A stretch of 64,000 nucleotides of DNA from Rippkaea orientalis PCC 8801 (lineage in GTDB: Bacteria > Cyanobacteriota > Cyanobacteriia > Cyanobacteriales > Microcystaceae): assembly GCF_000021805.1 (NCBI RefSeq), contig NC_011726.1, positions 4,372,097 through 4,436,096 on the forward strand. Direction: 5' to 3'. The notes under the pieces were generated by a model, which was not told the DNA's origin, made no database searches, and saw nothing but the letters and a program-made list of their open reading frames with translations. The position numbers and the translations under genes were made by a program. Positions 9,259-18,767 of this stretch are shown one piece after another (position 1 is the first letter of the stretch; each line of letters starts with the position of its first letter).

Positions 9259-9474
9259 ATGCTAGATACTCAAAACCACCATAAAATATGCGTTGTTGAC
9301 TACTATCTAGATGGCTATTACTTAAACTGGAAAGAAGTCAATGAAGAGGAATTTCCTGCCATTGGACAATTTCACCGACTGTGCCGCAACTCAGGGATTG
9401 AACTTGACGCAAAAGTCATTAAAATTGAAGAACAAAGCGAGACTGAATATCGAGTTTTCTTGATATCTTCCTAG
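9259..9474 (+). CDS. Small protein of unknown function (71 aa)
   Basis: I do not recognise this protein. It starts at an ATG preceded by AGAGGAAACT, a good ribosome-binding site, which supports a real gene. The sequence is soluble and acidic, with an aromatic N-terminal half (ICVVDYYLDGYYLNWKEV) and a C-terminal strand-rich part (LDAKVIKIEEQSETEYRVFLI). No signal peptide or membrane segment is present. It stands alone, with 490 and 257 bases of non-coding DNA on its two sides. Confidence 0.6.
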   Translation: MLDTQNHHKICVVDYYLDGYYLNWKEVNEEEFPAIGQFHRLCRNSGIELDAKVIKIEEQSETEYRVFLISS

Positions 9475-9731
9475 TTCAGGGGTAGGGAATGGGAGGAAAA
9501 AGGGTAAAACTTTTATACTAATCCAAGGATAGGGTAGACGTAACTGGGTGTTTCAAACCCACTTACAGCAACAATTTTCCTTGCTCAGTACTAACTTGTG
9601 TCTTCTGTTCCTTATCTAACTAGACTGACAGAAAATAGGGAGAACTTGTATATATTGGGTTAATCGTAGAGGATTTGATATGATTAGTTTTGATGCGTGA
9701 ATGAGTTCAATTAACCCCCAAGAGGTCAATT

Positions 9732-10082
9732 ATGTTCGGTAGACAGGCAAAAGAACCCCAATCATCAGAAACTCCTGATATACCTGAAATGATGTTTCCC
9801 GCTCAAATAGAACTCGAAAATAGGTCTGAAAAAAACAAAGACATCAATCAAATTAGTGAAATTGAACAACCCGAAGTCGTTAAAATTGTCGAGAAAATTA
9901 GTGGCATTGTTTCTCCCTATTTTATCGTCATCGTTGGCTTATCTCTTTATGAGGATAACGTTTTTTTAGGGCTAGTATTAATTACGATTGGGATTTTATC
10001 CCTGTTGAAAATCTCATGGTCTAGTATTTTTGAGTTGTTTTTAGGAATTAAGAGCTTTTTTAGTTCTAGTGATGATCTTTAA
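9732..10082 (+). CDS. Small membrane protein of unknown function (116 aa)
   Basis: No recognised family. The first 55 residues are hydrophilic and acidic (many E, Q and S). Two close hydrophobic segments follow at about 57-75 (GIVSPYFIVIVGLSLY) and 79-98 (VFLGLVLITIGILSLL), joined by a short EDN turn, so it should form a hairpin in the membrane with both ends on the same side. The ATG follows AAGAGGTCAATT, a fair ribosome-binding site. It precedes purF by 276 bases, and I see no functional link. Confidence 0.6.
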   Translation: MFGRQAKEPQSSETPDIPEMMFPAQIELENRSEKNKDINQISEIEQPEVVKIVEKISGIVSPYFIVIVGLSLYEDNVFLGLVLITIGILSLLKISWSSIFELFLGIKSFFSSSDDL

Positions 10083-10358
10083 GGATTTTTCCTGATCTCT
10101 AAACAGGTCAATCTTGTTAATTTTAGGCTATTACGGTATGATAAAAATCTAACTTTTAGAGTAAAAATGCCCTTTGCATTAGGAAAAACGGGAACACTGA
10201 GAGGACAATGCTTAGGTAGCTTAAACTTTTTGTCAAACCTTAGATGAAATTCCTGATAAGATTAGGTTAAAGAATTGTTAAAATTTGTTCATAATACTCT
10301 GCCCATCGATTTGAGCTAAAAAGTCCTAACCGCCTTTTTCAGGAGCGAAACCCCATCC

Positions 10359-11843
10359 ATGACTGCTAACAACACCCCAGATCAGCCCTTGACTGAAATC
10401 GTTGAGAGTTCCTATCCCCCCTCGGACAAACCCGAAGAAGCCTGTGGGGTTTTTGGCGTTTACGCCCCCGAAAGACAGATCGCTAAACTCACCTACTTTG
10501 GCCTATATGCTTTACAACATCGCGGTCAAGAATCCGCCGGAATAGCCACATTAGACGGAAATAAACTCTATTGTCACAAAGATATGGGCTTAGTCTCCCA
10601 AGTCTTCAAAGAATCCATTTTAAACGAATTAGGTGGGCAATTAGCCATTGGACACACTCGCTATTCTACCACGGGTTCCAGCCATAAAGCCAATGCCCAA
10701 CCCGCCGTTGTTGAGACTCGCTTAGGTTCTTTAGCTTTAGCACACAATGGCAATCTTGTCAATACCTTAGATCTGCGTCAAACCTTAGAACAACGGGGCT
10801 GTCAGTTTAACACCAGCACCGACTCCGAAATGATTGCCGTTGCGATCGCCCAAGAAGTCAACAGCGGCAAAGATTGGCTAGAAGCAGCGATCAGTGCTTT
10901 TCAACTCTGTTCTGGGGCGTATAGTTTAGCCATTGGTACGCCCGCCGGATTAATGGGAGTGCGAGATCCCAATGGCATCCGCCCCTTAGTGATTGGCATT
11001 TTAGAAGGGGAGCCCGTCCGTTATGTTTTGGCCTCAGAAACCTGTGCCCTGGACATTATCGGGGCAGAATACCTTCGAGATGTGGAACCGGGGGAATTAG
11101 TTTGGATCACCGAAAGCGGATTGTCTTCCTTCCATTGGGCAACCCAACCGCAACGGAAACTCTGCATCTTCGAGATGATTTATTTTGCCCGTCCTGACAG
11201 TCTAATGCACGATGAGACACTCTATACCTATCGATTGCGTTTAGGGCAACAATTGGCGCGAGAATCGGTGGTTAAAGCGGATTTAGTCATGGGGGTTCCT
11301 GATTCGGGGATTCCGGCGGCGATCGGATTTTCTCAAGTATCGGGAATACCCTATGGAGAGGGATTAATCAAAAACCGCTACGTTGGACGGACGTTTATTC
11401 AACCGACCCAACACATGAGGGAATCGGGGATTAAAATGAAGTTAAACCCCCTGAAAGACGTTTTGGACGGCAAGCGGATTATTATGGTTGATGATTCCAT
11501 TGTCCGGGGTACGACTAGCCGAAAAATTGTTAAAGCGTTACGAGATGCGGGTGCTAAGCAAGTCCACATGAGGATCTCGTCCCCGCCTGTTACCCATCCC
11601 TGTTTTTACGGGATTGATACTGACAATCAAAGTCAATTAATTGCTGCTACCCAATCGTTAGAAAAAATCGCCGAACAAATTGGAGTTGATTCTTTAGCCT
11701 ATTTGAGTTGGAAAGGAATGTTAGCAGTTACAGGAGAAGATCCTAATAGTTTTTGTTCTGCCTGTTTTACAGGAGATTATCCGATTGCTATTCCTGAACA
11801 AGTTAAGCGATCTAAATTGATGTTAGAACAAGCAAAATGCTAG
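10359..11843 (+). CDS. purF: Amidophosphoribosyltransferase (purine biosynthesis)
   Basis: Commits PRPP to purine synthesis by transferring ammonia from glutamine to form phosphoribosylamine. The 494-residue protein is of the Bacillus type. A propeptide of about 28 residues ends at EEA, followed by the nucleophile Cys29 in CGVFGVYAPE. The glutaminase domain has GHTRYSTTG and NGNLVN. The phosphoribosyltransferase domain has VMGVPDSG and the PRPP loop IIMVDDSIVRGTTS. Cysteines in KLCIFEMIYFARPD, HPCFYG and FCSACFTG match the four-Cys iron-sulfur site of the Bacillus enzyme. The start is the first ATG; GGAG lies rather far upstream. Confidence 0.97.
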   Translation: MTANNTPDQPLTEIVESSYPPSDKPEEACGVFGVYAPERQIAKLTYFGLYALQHRGQESAGIATLDGNKLYCHKDMGLVSQVFKESILNELGGQLAIGHTRYSTTGSSHKANAQPAVVETRLGSLALAHNGNLVNTLDLRQTLEQRGCQFNTSTDSEMIAVAIAQEVNSGKDWLEAAISAFQLCSGAYSLAIGTPAGLMGVRDPNGIRPLVIGILEGEPVRYVLASETCALDIIGAEYLRDVEPGELVWITESGLSSFHWATQPQRKLCIFEMIYFARPDSLMHDETLYTYRLRLGQQLARESVVKADLVMGVPDSGIPAAIGFSQVSGIPYGEGLIKNRYVGRTFIQPTQHMRESGIKMKLNPLKDVLDGKRIIMVDDSIVRGTTSRKIVKALRDAGAKQVHMRISSPPVTHPCFYGIDTDNQSQLIAATQSLEKIAEQIGVDSLAYLSWKGMLAVTGEDPNSFCSACFTGDYPIAIPEQVKRSKLMLEQAKC

Positions 11844-11991
11844 GAGGCTATAACCCTAACTCGTAATGAAATCCGTTCTTGATTGTCAAGGGCGGTTTCA
11901 CCTAGTAGATCTGAATAGTTTTTTAATGAATTGAAATTAGGAACAACTATTGATTATTTGATTATTTCCTATGCCTAGGCTACCGTTTGAG

Positions 11992-12189
11992 TTAATAAGC
12001 TAAGGTTTCAAGAGTTTCGCGCAAATAAGAGCGTATTTGCTGATCGAGAGAAGATAATTCACCGTTGACTCCTTGTTGAGATTGCCATTGTTTAAACCCA
12101 GAACAACGGGCGATCGCTTGTTTCAAATTTTCCCAGACTTCTGTCTCTTGATTTAAGGGTGAATCATAGGATATGGCCGAGCTTGTCAT
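11992..12189 (-). CDS. Small conserved-looking protein of unknown function (65 aa)
   Basis: Short helical protein with the core EVWENLKQAIARCSGFKQWQ and a C-terminal amphipathic helix (SLDQQIRSYLRETLETLAY). No membrane segment or signal. The composition and HIP1 content (GCGATCGC near 12110) match neighbouring genes, which favours a genuine gene. Function unknown to me. Confidence 0.55.
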   Translation of the reverse strand: MTSSAISYDSPLNQETEVWENLKQAIARCSGFKQWQSQQGVNGELSSLDQQIRSYLRETLETLAY

Positions 12190-12313
12190 GAGTCTTCACC
12201 AAAATAATAACTTTTGTCTCCTCAAGGATAACTCATCTTATTTTGTAAGTGCTGCTATCTCTGACACAATTTTGTATAATTTTATGAACGCTATAATACT
12301 TATTCTCCTCACC

Positions 12314-13087
12314 CTAAAGTTCTATCTTGGGGTTATCATCACTGGGTAAATAGGTAATCATGTCTTCAAATTTGCGTAATTCCACCTCACGAATTTTCAA
12401 AACTTGAGGCTCAGTTTCCAACCATTTATCATTAAAATTCGTTAAGATAGAGGCAAATTTGTCTCGATTGAGATTAGAGATATTTTCACTAAAATAGCCT
12501 AAAGTAATATGAGCAGTAAAATGATATTGCTGCTGGATTCCTAGTCCGATCAAATCCATATTTTGATAAATTGCTCGCCGTAATTGAATAATCTTTTCAT
12601 AGGATAATTCATCGCAAGGAACTAACCCAACCACTAGCGCACGCGGGAAGATTAATAATCCGAATAATTGCCATTTAGGTTCATTGTTTTCTAAGTTAAT
12701 TTTTGGGTAATTATCAAAGCTATGTTGAATACAAGCTTTAATTTTATCATCAAAACTAGGATGATCTTGAACCGCTTCTTGATACCTTTTGTCCCAAATT
12801 AAATCGGCTAAGGTTAAGTGAAAACTTTCGGGAGGAAGCCAAGTCAACATTCCAGGTTCTATTTGTTCGATTAATTGCTGTTGTATGGCTTGTAACTGAT
12901 AATAAAATTCTCGATTTAAGGTATCATCAATTTGAGGAGGCGTTAAAACGGTATAACCAGGAAAAGAAATTGCCTTTCCTTGCTCAAATTTTGGCGATTT
13001 TTGGATGTTCTGAAGTTGCGTTTGATAAGTGGCTTGTATGGTTAATTGTGCCACACGATTAACATAGATTTGATATGTTTCGTCCAA
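12314..13087 (-). CDS. 2H phosphoesterase-like protein (DUF1868 type)
   Basis: The two HxT/HxS-type motifs of the 2H superfamily are present: FHLTLADL near residue 107 and FTAHITLGYF near 193, spaced as expected for the twin-histidine active site. The family hydrolyses cyclic or 2'-5' phosphodiester bonds in RNA or small nucleotides; the specific substrate here is unknown. At 257 residues it fits DUF1868-like members, whose typical YTVLTPP segment is also visible near residue 45. The start is a TTG, supported by GAGGAAAG five bases upstream. No partner gene is evident: holA on the other side is divergent. Confidence 0.7.
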   Translation of the reverse strand: MDETYQIYVNRVAQLTIQATYQTQLQNIQKSPKFEQGKAISFPGYTVLTPPQIDDTLNREFYYQLQAIQQQLIEQIEPGMLTWLPPESFHLTLADLIWDKRYQEAVQDHPSFDDKIKACIQHSFDNYPKINLENNEPKWQLFGLLIFPRALVVGLVPCDELSYEKIIQLRRAIYQNMDLIGLGIQQQYHFTAHITLGYFSENISNLNRDKFASILTNFNDKWLETEPQVLKIREVELRKFEDMITYLPSDDNPKIEL

Positions 13088-13219
13088 GGAACTTTCCTCT
13101 AAAAACTCAACACCTTGATAGGCTTATGGTATTATATCTTAGATTCTTTGATATTAACATGAAGTCTTGTCAAAAGACAGAGGCTTTAAGCATAATTTTT
13201 GGTTAAGTCGTCATTTTCT

Positions 13220-14203
13220 ATGCCTGTCTATTTATTTTGGGGTGAAGATGATTTTGCGATCGCACAAGCTGTTCAAAAACGACGGGACTCTATCCTAGAT
13301 CCTAACTGGATTGAGTTTAATTATCATAAAATTCCTGGCGATCAGTCTGATGCGATGGTTGAAGCGTTAAATCAAGCGATGACTCCTGTTTTTGGGTTCG
13401 GAGGGAGACTGGTGTGGGTGGTGGAGTCTATTATCTGTCAACAGTGTTCTGACTCCCTGTTAGCACAACTTGAGCGAACCCTTCCCGCTATTCCTGATAT
13501 ATCCCATCTGCTGCTGACTTCGAGTAAAAAACCCGATCGTCGGCTTAAATCTACCAAATTACTGGAAAAATACGCAACAATTCAGGAGTTTTCTCCTATT
13601 CCTCCCTGGAATACTGACGAATTAATGGCTCAAGTTCAACGCATGGCCTCAGAAATTGGACTAAAATTAACCCTCAAAGCTACTGAATTGATCGCGGAAT
13701 CCGTGGGTAATAATACGCGACAGTTAAGGCATGAATTAGAAAAACTACACCTTTACAGTAATAATCAAACAAAGGCTTTAGATGTTGATATTATTGCTAC
13801 TTTAGTTAATGCCAATACTCAAAATAGTTTACAACTTGCTCAAGTCATTCGTCAAGGCAATAGCGATCGCGCTTTACAATTGATTACAGATCTTATTAGT
13901 CGTAATGAACCAGCGTTAAAAATTGTTGCTACATTGGTGGGACAATTCCGTAGTTGGGCAATTATTAAGTTAACCATTGAATCCGGGGAAAAAGATGAAA
14001 AAGTCATTGCACAAGCAGCCGATATTGCTAACCCGAAACGTCTCTATTTTTTGCGAAAAGAATTACAACCTTTTTCGGGACAACAACTCTTAGGCACTTT
14101 ACCCATTTTATTAGACTTAGAATTGAGTCTAAAACGAGGTAGTCATCCCTTAGAAACCTTACAAACTAAAATCATTGAATTATGCCAAGTGTTTGCTAAA
14201 TAA
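13220..14203 (+). CDS. holA: DNA polymerase III, delta subunit
   Basis: The delta subunit opens the sliding clamp as part of the clamp-loader complex. The 327-residue protein begins MPVYLFWGEDDFAIAQAV, the standard opening of the cyanobacterial protein, so I chose the ATG at 13220 over an in-frame TTG at 13199 that would add seven residues. Other family signatures are LLLTSSKKPDRRLKSTK in domain I, then the helical domain with LIAESVGNNTRQLRHELEKL and the collar region DLELSLKRG near the end. It stops 12 bases from the end of the convergent corA. Confidence 0.92.
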   Translation: MPVYLFWGEDDFAIAQAVQKRRDSILDPNWIEFNYHKIPGDQSDAMVEALNQAMTPVFGFGGRLVWVVESIICQQCSDSLLAQLERTLPAIPDISHLLLTSSKKPDRRLKSTKLLEKYATIQEFSPIPPWNTDELMAQVQRMASEIGLKLTLKATELIAESVGNNTRQLRHELEKLHLYSNNQTKALDVDIIATLVNANTQNSLQLAQVIRQGNSDRALQLITDLISRNEPALKIVATLVGQFRSWAIIKLTIESGEKDEKVIAQAADIANPKRLYFLRKELQPFSGQQLLGTLPILLDLELSLKRGSHPLETLQTKIIELCQVFAK

Positions 14204-14215
14204 GTATTCTACTAA

Positions 14216-15361
14216 TTACTGTTGATTGTTTCTAGGAATTTGTTGTTTAAACCATCCCCTGCGCCAAAAAAAGAAAACCGAAGTCAAAGAAATACCTAAC
14301 ATAATCCCTAAACAAAGAGGATAACCCCAATACCAATTAAGTTCTGGCATATTAAAAGGAGAAGCTTCTGTATTAAAATTCATGCCATAAATTCCGGCAA
14401 TAAACGTCAAGGGAATAAAAATAGTAGAAACAATTGTCAATAATTTAACCACTTCATTGGTTTTATTACTAATCGAAGATAGATAAAGATTTAATAAGCC
14501 TTCGAGAACTTCGTTTCCAGCATCGATACTTTCAATAATTTGTAAGGTATGATCATAACAATCTTTCAAGCCAGCACGAACTTTTTTGTCTAATAAATCT
14601 GCATTATCTTCAATTAAAAATTCTAAGGCATTCCGTTGTGGCCAGATGGCTCGATGTAAAATAAGTAGCTCTTTTTTTTGTATATAAATTTTTTCTAATG
14701 TTGTCAAACTAGCATTAAATATAACCTCTTCTTCTAAGGAGGCAATGCTGTCTCTAAAGGATTCTATAATTAGATAATAACCATCAATAATGGCATCCCA
14801 AAGAGCATACGTTAAATAATCTGTTCCTTGACTGCGAATCTTTCCTTTATTATTAAGAATCCGATCTCTCACTAAGTCAAAGCAATCTTTTGAGGGCTCT
14901 TCTTGAAAAGAAATAACATAATTTGTTCCCATTACTAAACTGACTTGTTCTAACCAAAATCCTTGTTCATGATGTTTAGGGATTGCCATTTGACTAATAA
15001 TTAATAATTGCTCAGAAAAATCTTGAGCTTTAGATCGTTGGGGGATATTAACGACATCTTCTAATAAATAGGGATCTAATTGAAAAATTCCAGCCAATTG
15101 TTCTAAAATATCTTGACTTCCTAATCCAGAAACATCAAACCAAGAAACCGATTTAGTCTTAAGATAAGAAGCACAATCTTGGGGTGTTAGATGAGTATAG
15201 TTAATAGCTTGGTCAACGGTATAATCAATTAAGTTAATTTGAGTAGGTTGAGCATCTTGAGCAATCCGCAAAGTTCCTGGCATAGAGCCTGGATCATTAT
15301 GACGATAATTAAGATAATTATTATCTTGAGTGTTAGGACTTATCAGGGATCGTAAGTTCAT
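14216..15361 (-). CDS. corA: CorA-family magnesium/cobalt transporter
   Basis: A 381-residue CorA/ZntB-type pentameric channel. The diagnostic GMN selectivity motif is in AGIYGMNFNTE, after the first membrane helix (VVKLLTIVSTIFIPLTFIAG). The second helix is YPLCLGIMLGISLTSVFFFW, followed by a basic tail. The large soluble N-terminal funnel domain carries the long coiled helix (EEEVIFNASLTTLEKIYIQ). The ATG at 15361 was preferred over a TTG at 15376; neither has a strong ribosome-binding site. The metal specificity (Mg, Co or Ni) cannot be read from the sequence. Confidence 0.92.
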   Translation of the reverse strand: MNLRSLISPNTQDNNYLNYRHNDPGSMPGTLRIAQDAQPTQINLIDYTVDQAINYTHLTPQDCASYLKTKSVSWFDVSGLGSQDILEQLAGIFQLDPYLLEDVVNIPQRSKAQDFSEQLLIISQMAIPKHHEQGFWLEQVSLVMGTNYVISFQEEPSKDCFDLVRDRILNNKGKIRSQGTDYLTYALWDAIIDGYYLIIESFRDSIASLEEEVIFNASLTTLEKIYIQKKELLILHRAIWPQRNALEFLIEDNADLLDKKVRAGLKDCYDHTLQIIESIDAGNEVLEGLLNLYLSSISNKTNEVVKLLTIVSTIFIPLTFIAGIYGMNFNTEASPFNMPELNWYWGYPLCLGIMLGISLTSVFFFWRRGWFKQQIPRNNQQ

Positions 15362-15481
15362 TTGCTTGGTAGACAAATTGAAGGGATAAAAATATAATAA
15401 CTAAAAAGAGAATAAAGGGTCAGACTATGGTACTATAAGTGTATAGCTTTTTCTCCTAAAAAAGACAGTTATTAATTCCTG

Positions 15482-16582
15482 ATGTCAATTATTATTCCTG
15501 TTAAGTTACCCCATACTTCTTACAACATTGCGATCGCCCCTGGTAGTCTTTCTCAGTTAGGAAGCCATCTAGAACCCCTCAAATTAGGTCAAAAAATCCT
15601 GATCATTTCTAACCCTGAAATTTTTAACTATTATGGTGATGTAGTTGTCAATTCCCTCAAGAAATCAGGTTTTGAAGTATTTACCCATCTTATTCCGGCC
15701 GGAGAAGCTTACAAAACTCTAGACTCCATCGCCCAAGTCTATGATACCGCCTTAGAACATCGGTTAGAAAGGTCATCAACAATGATAGCCCTAGGGGGAG
15801 GGGTCATTGGGGATATGACGGGGTTTGCTGCGGCAACTTGGCTAAGGGGAATCAATTTTGTTCAGGTGCCCACCTCTCTATTAGCCATGGTAGATGCTTC
15901 TATTGGGGGTAAAACAGGGGTCAACCATCCCCAAGGAAAAAACCTCATTGGAGCCTTTTATCAACCCCGTTTAGTGTTTATTGATCCTTCGGTGTTAAAG
16001 ACGTTGCCTGTGCGGGAATTTCGGGCAGGAATGGCGGAAGTCATTAAATATGGCATTATTTGGGATAAAGCGTTATTTGAGCAATTAGAACAAGCCAAAA
16101 CACTCGATCATCTTAATAGTTTAAATGATGAATTATTGCAAACCATTATTACCCGTTCTTGTCAAGCGAAGGTCGATGTTGTTAGCCAAGATGAAAAAGA
16201 AAGTGGTTTAAGAGCTATTTTGAATTATGGTCATACTATTGGTCATGCAATAGAAAGTTTAACCGGATATGAAACCATTAATCATGGTGAAGCGGTAGCA
16301 ATGGGGATGGTAGCTGCGGGAAAAATCGCCATTAAATTATCATTATGGACACAAGAAGAAACCATTCGACAAGACCAGTTAATTGACAAAGTTGGATTAA
16401 TTTCTACCATTCCTAAGACGCTAGATATTGATCAAGTGATTGAGAGTTTACAGAGCGATAAAAAAGTCAAAAGCGGAAAAGTTCGGTTTATTCTCCCAAC
16501 GAGCATTGGTAAGGTTATTATTAGCGATCAAGTTTCTTCGGAAATTATTAAATCAGTTATGATTCATCAGGTTAATAAGTAA
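15482..16582 (+). CDS. aroB: 3-dehydroquinate synthase
   Basis: Second step of the shikimate pathway: converts DAHP to 3-dehydroquinate using NAD and zinc. The 366-residue sequence has the nucleotide-binding stretch [20 protein letters not shown], the substrate loop [20 protein letters not shown], and metal ligands in [17 protein letters not shown] and [10 protein letters not shown]. Length and motif order match typical bacterial AroB. The gene is followed by a hairpin that probably ends transcription from both sides. Confidence 0.97.
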   Translation: MSIIIPVKLPHTSYNIAIAPGSLSQLGSHLEPLKLGQKILIISNPEIFNYYGDVVVNSLKKSGFEVFTHLIPAGEAYKTLDSIAQVYDTALEHRLERSSTMIALGGGVIGDMTGFAAATWLRGINFVQVPTSLLAMVDASIGGKTGVNHPQGKNLIGAFYQPRLVFIDPSVLKTLPVREFRAGMAEVIKYGIIWDKALFEQLEQAKTLDHLNSLNDELLQTIITRSCQAKVDVVSQDEKESGLRAILNYGHTIGHAIESLTGYETINHGEAVAMGMVAAGKIAIKLSLWTQEETIRQDQLIDKVGLISTIPKTLDIDQVIESLQSDKKVKSGKVRFILPTSIGKVIISDQVSSEIIKSVMIHQVNK

Positions 16583-16614
16583 GCCCAAAAAATTAATGAA
16601 CTAGACATCAAAAA

Positions 16615-16650
16615 CCCGTAGTTGCGTGATTAAAATCAGGCAACTAGGGG
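16615..16650. terminator. Long hairpin between convergent aroB and porin genes
   Basis: CCC-G-TAGTTGC-G-TGAT pairs with ATCA-G-GCAACTA-G-GGG around a TAAA loop; the two single G-G mismatches are symmetric. It sits between two convergent genes, so a bidirectional terminator is likely, although neither side has a long T-run. Confidence 0.6.
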
Positions 16651-16678
16651 ATAAGTCATTAAGCTAGATCAATAGGGT

Positions 16679-18424
16679 TTAGAACTTAAAAGTAGTCCGA
16701 ACTACGCCAACCCAAATACTGTTGTTTTGATTATTACCATCGGGTTCAAGGATGACATAAAGACCGGGGGTAATATCAATGTTTTTATTGAGAGGATAGC
16801 GATATTGTCCTTCAATGATGTAGGGAGTATCTTGGTCAGGAACCGTCAAATCTCCCGTGAGGGCATCAACGCGACGCGCATTGGTAATAGAACCACCCCC
16901 AACGGAGAAGACGGCTCCCTCTTTGAATAAGTCAATGACATTGAGTCCAACCATCCAAGACCAGATATCAGCTCCCAAACCACGACGACTTCTGCCGCGA
17001 CTATCGAGGCCTTGACCACGGGCTAAAGCATAACCCACCCAACCCGTGAGGTTAAAGGTTTCGTTGATGCGCCAGTTACCGTTGAGTCCATAGTTATCGG
17101 TGATAGTCGCTGCGCCCAAGAAAGGATCACTCGCAATACCCGAACCGGTACCATGGGTAACGTTGACACCATTAGGACGGAAGTACTTATGCAAGAACTG
17201 GGCATTAAAGGTTAAGCCATCGGTGGGTTTAAAGCCAATTTGACCCCCTGCCGTGAAGCTACCGTTAAATAAACCTCGTCCTTGAGAGGGATCATTACCT
17301 TCTCCACCAGGAGTCAAGTAAAGTCCTCGAACGGTGAACATATCATTGAATTTGTAGGCAAAACCTGCACCGATCCCTTCAGTCCCCCGCATGGTTAGGG
17401 GATCGTAACGCATGAACCGCGACAGAGCCCCTGTATCGGAGCTGGTACCGTAGGGGTTTCCTGTATCAAAGATATCATCCACGTCTAGACCAGTACCACC
17501 CACATACCCCGTAAACTGACCAATGGGGAAGCGATACCACAAGTTGTCAATAACAACATTAGAGTCGTTGTTGGCATCGTGTCCCAACCGTGCCATACTA
17601 GTCCCTGTGGGGTTAGCATAGTTAACGATGGTCAACGCTTGAAGACGAGCCGTCAGCATATCTTTCCCGCTAAAGCTGGTATTGAAGTTAAGACGAACCC
17701 GATAACCTAGGGTGGAGTTATCATCAAGCCGTCGTTTAGCTGTTGTGTTTCTTCTGTTTTGTATGGCCTGGTTATAGGTATCTTGTTCGCGGTAGTCTAG
17801 GGCTCGTTCACCCCAAGCATTAGACCAGGTAAAGATAGAAGTGGCTTTTAACTGGGTGGTGGTGGAAAATTGGTGATCTTCGAGATAGGATACTCGACTT
17901 TCAAGGTTACTCACCCTTGACCCTAACGCAGCGAGTTCTGCTTCAAATTCTTGGGCAAGTCGCTTGAGTTTTTCGATATCTTCGCGTAGAACGGCGACGT
18001 TTTCCTGTAATAACCGTTCAATAGTGTTTAAACAAGCGTTTAACCCGGCTGCAAATTCCCAACGACTCAGGGCTCGGTTGCCTCGGAAGGTGCGGTCAGG
18101 ATATCCCACGATACAACCATAGCGTTCAACGAGACTACGGAGAGCTTCATAAGCCCATTCGGTGGGTTGAACGTCGCGTAACTCGGAAACGCTGGTGACT
18201 TGGGAAGCGGAAGTATTAAATTTTTGCCCAGAAGTCCGATTCATGGGATTGTCCATTTGAGGACGGTTTCGCAGAACCCCTAAAGCCTCATCAGGGTTGA
18301 TTGTCTCAGGGTTAGCGGTTTCAAAATCGGTCTTAGGAGAAGCGATCGCACTTTGAGCTACTAAAAATAGGCAGCCTAAAAGACCTGGGGTTATTTTGAC
18401 CAGTTGGTTTAACAGTCTAGACAT
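16679..18424 (-). CDS. SLH-domain outer-membrane porin (OprB/iron-uptake porin type)
   Basis: Major cyanobacterial outer-membrane porin family. The 581 residues start with a signal peptide (cleavage near QSAIASP). An SLH domain follows at about 78-145 (DVQPTEWAYEALRSLVERYG, then GYPDRTFRGNRALSRWEFAA), which binds the peptidoglycan-linked polysaccharide. A coiled coil spans about 147-180, and a C-terminal OprB-type beta-barrel ends in the aromatic strand WVGVVRTTFKF. Related proteins pass inorganic ions, including iron. The long leader with two hairpins upstream suggests post-transcriptional control. Confidence 0.9.
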   Translation of the reverse strand: MSRLLNQLVKITPGLLGCLFLVAQSAIASPKTDFETANPETINPDEALGVLRNRPQMDNPMNRTSGQKFNTSASQVTSVSELRDVQPTEWAYEALRSLVERYGCIVGYPDRTFRGNRALSRWEFAAGLNACLNTIERLLQENVAVLREDIEKLKRLAQEFEAELAALGSRVSNLESRVSYLEDHQFSTTTQLKATSIFTWSNAWGERALDYREQDTYNQAIQNRRNTTAKRRLDDNSTLGYRVRLNFNTSFSGKDMLTARLQALTIVNYANPTGTSMARLGHDANNDSNVVIDNLWYRFPIGQFTGYVGGTGLDVDDIFDTGNPYGTSSDTGALSRFMRYDPLTMRGTEGIGAGFAYKFNDMFTVRGLYLTPGGEGNDPSQGRGLFNGSFTAGGQIGFKPTDGLTFNAQFLHKYFRPNGVNVTHGTGSGIASDPFLGAATITDNYGLNGNWRINETFNLTGWVGYALARGQGLDSRGRSRRGLGADIWSWMVGLNVIDLFKEGAVFSVGGGSITNARRVDALTGDLTVPDQDTPYIIEGQYRYPLNKNIDITPGLYVILEPDGNNQNNSIWVGVVRTTFKF

Positions 18425-18472
18425 TTACAATCATCCTCACACCAAAATCATACAGATGGCTTTTATAACAAC

Positions 18473-18540
18473 ATAGAGTGTGTTACTCTATACACCAATT
18501 GAGAAGTTATCTCAATTGATCAACCAATAGGTAAATTATA
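18473..18540 (-). promoter_or_regulatory. Porin leader: TATAAT box and two tandem stem-loops
   Basis: On the minus strand a TATAAT lies at 18540-18535, with no clear -35 element. Downstream are two perfect short hairpins: CAATTGAGA/TCTCAATTG (18496-18518) and ATAGAGT/ACTCTAT (18473-18491). The porin ATG follows about 50 bases later. The rest of the gap, 18541-18767, is AT-rich and shows no gene. Confidence 0.45.
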
Positions 18541-18767
18541 CAAGATGGGTTCAGCGTTAGGGCAAAATAACTTAAATTAATTTTTGCCAATCGATTGATA
18601 AAAAAATAAAATCATGAGTTAGATTAACGCTATCTTAAGCATAGGTAAACCTTTGTTCTTTTGAATAAGACACACATTCGAGATTAAAAGTTCAGAGTTA
18701 AGATTTATTTAAGAAAATAGAAATTAACAGGTTTTCTCATCTTTTGCTAACGTCTGAACTCCTTGCC

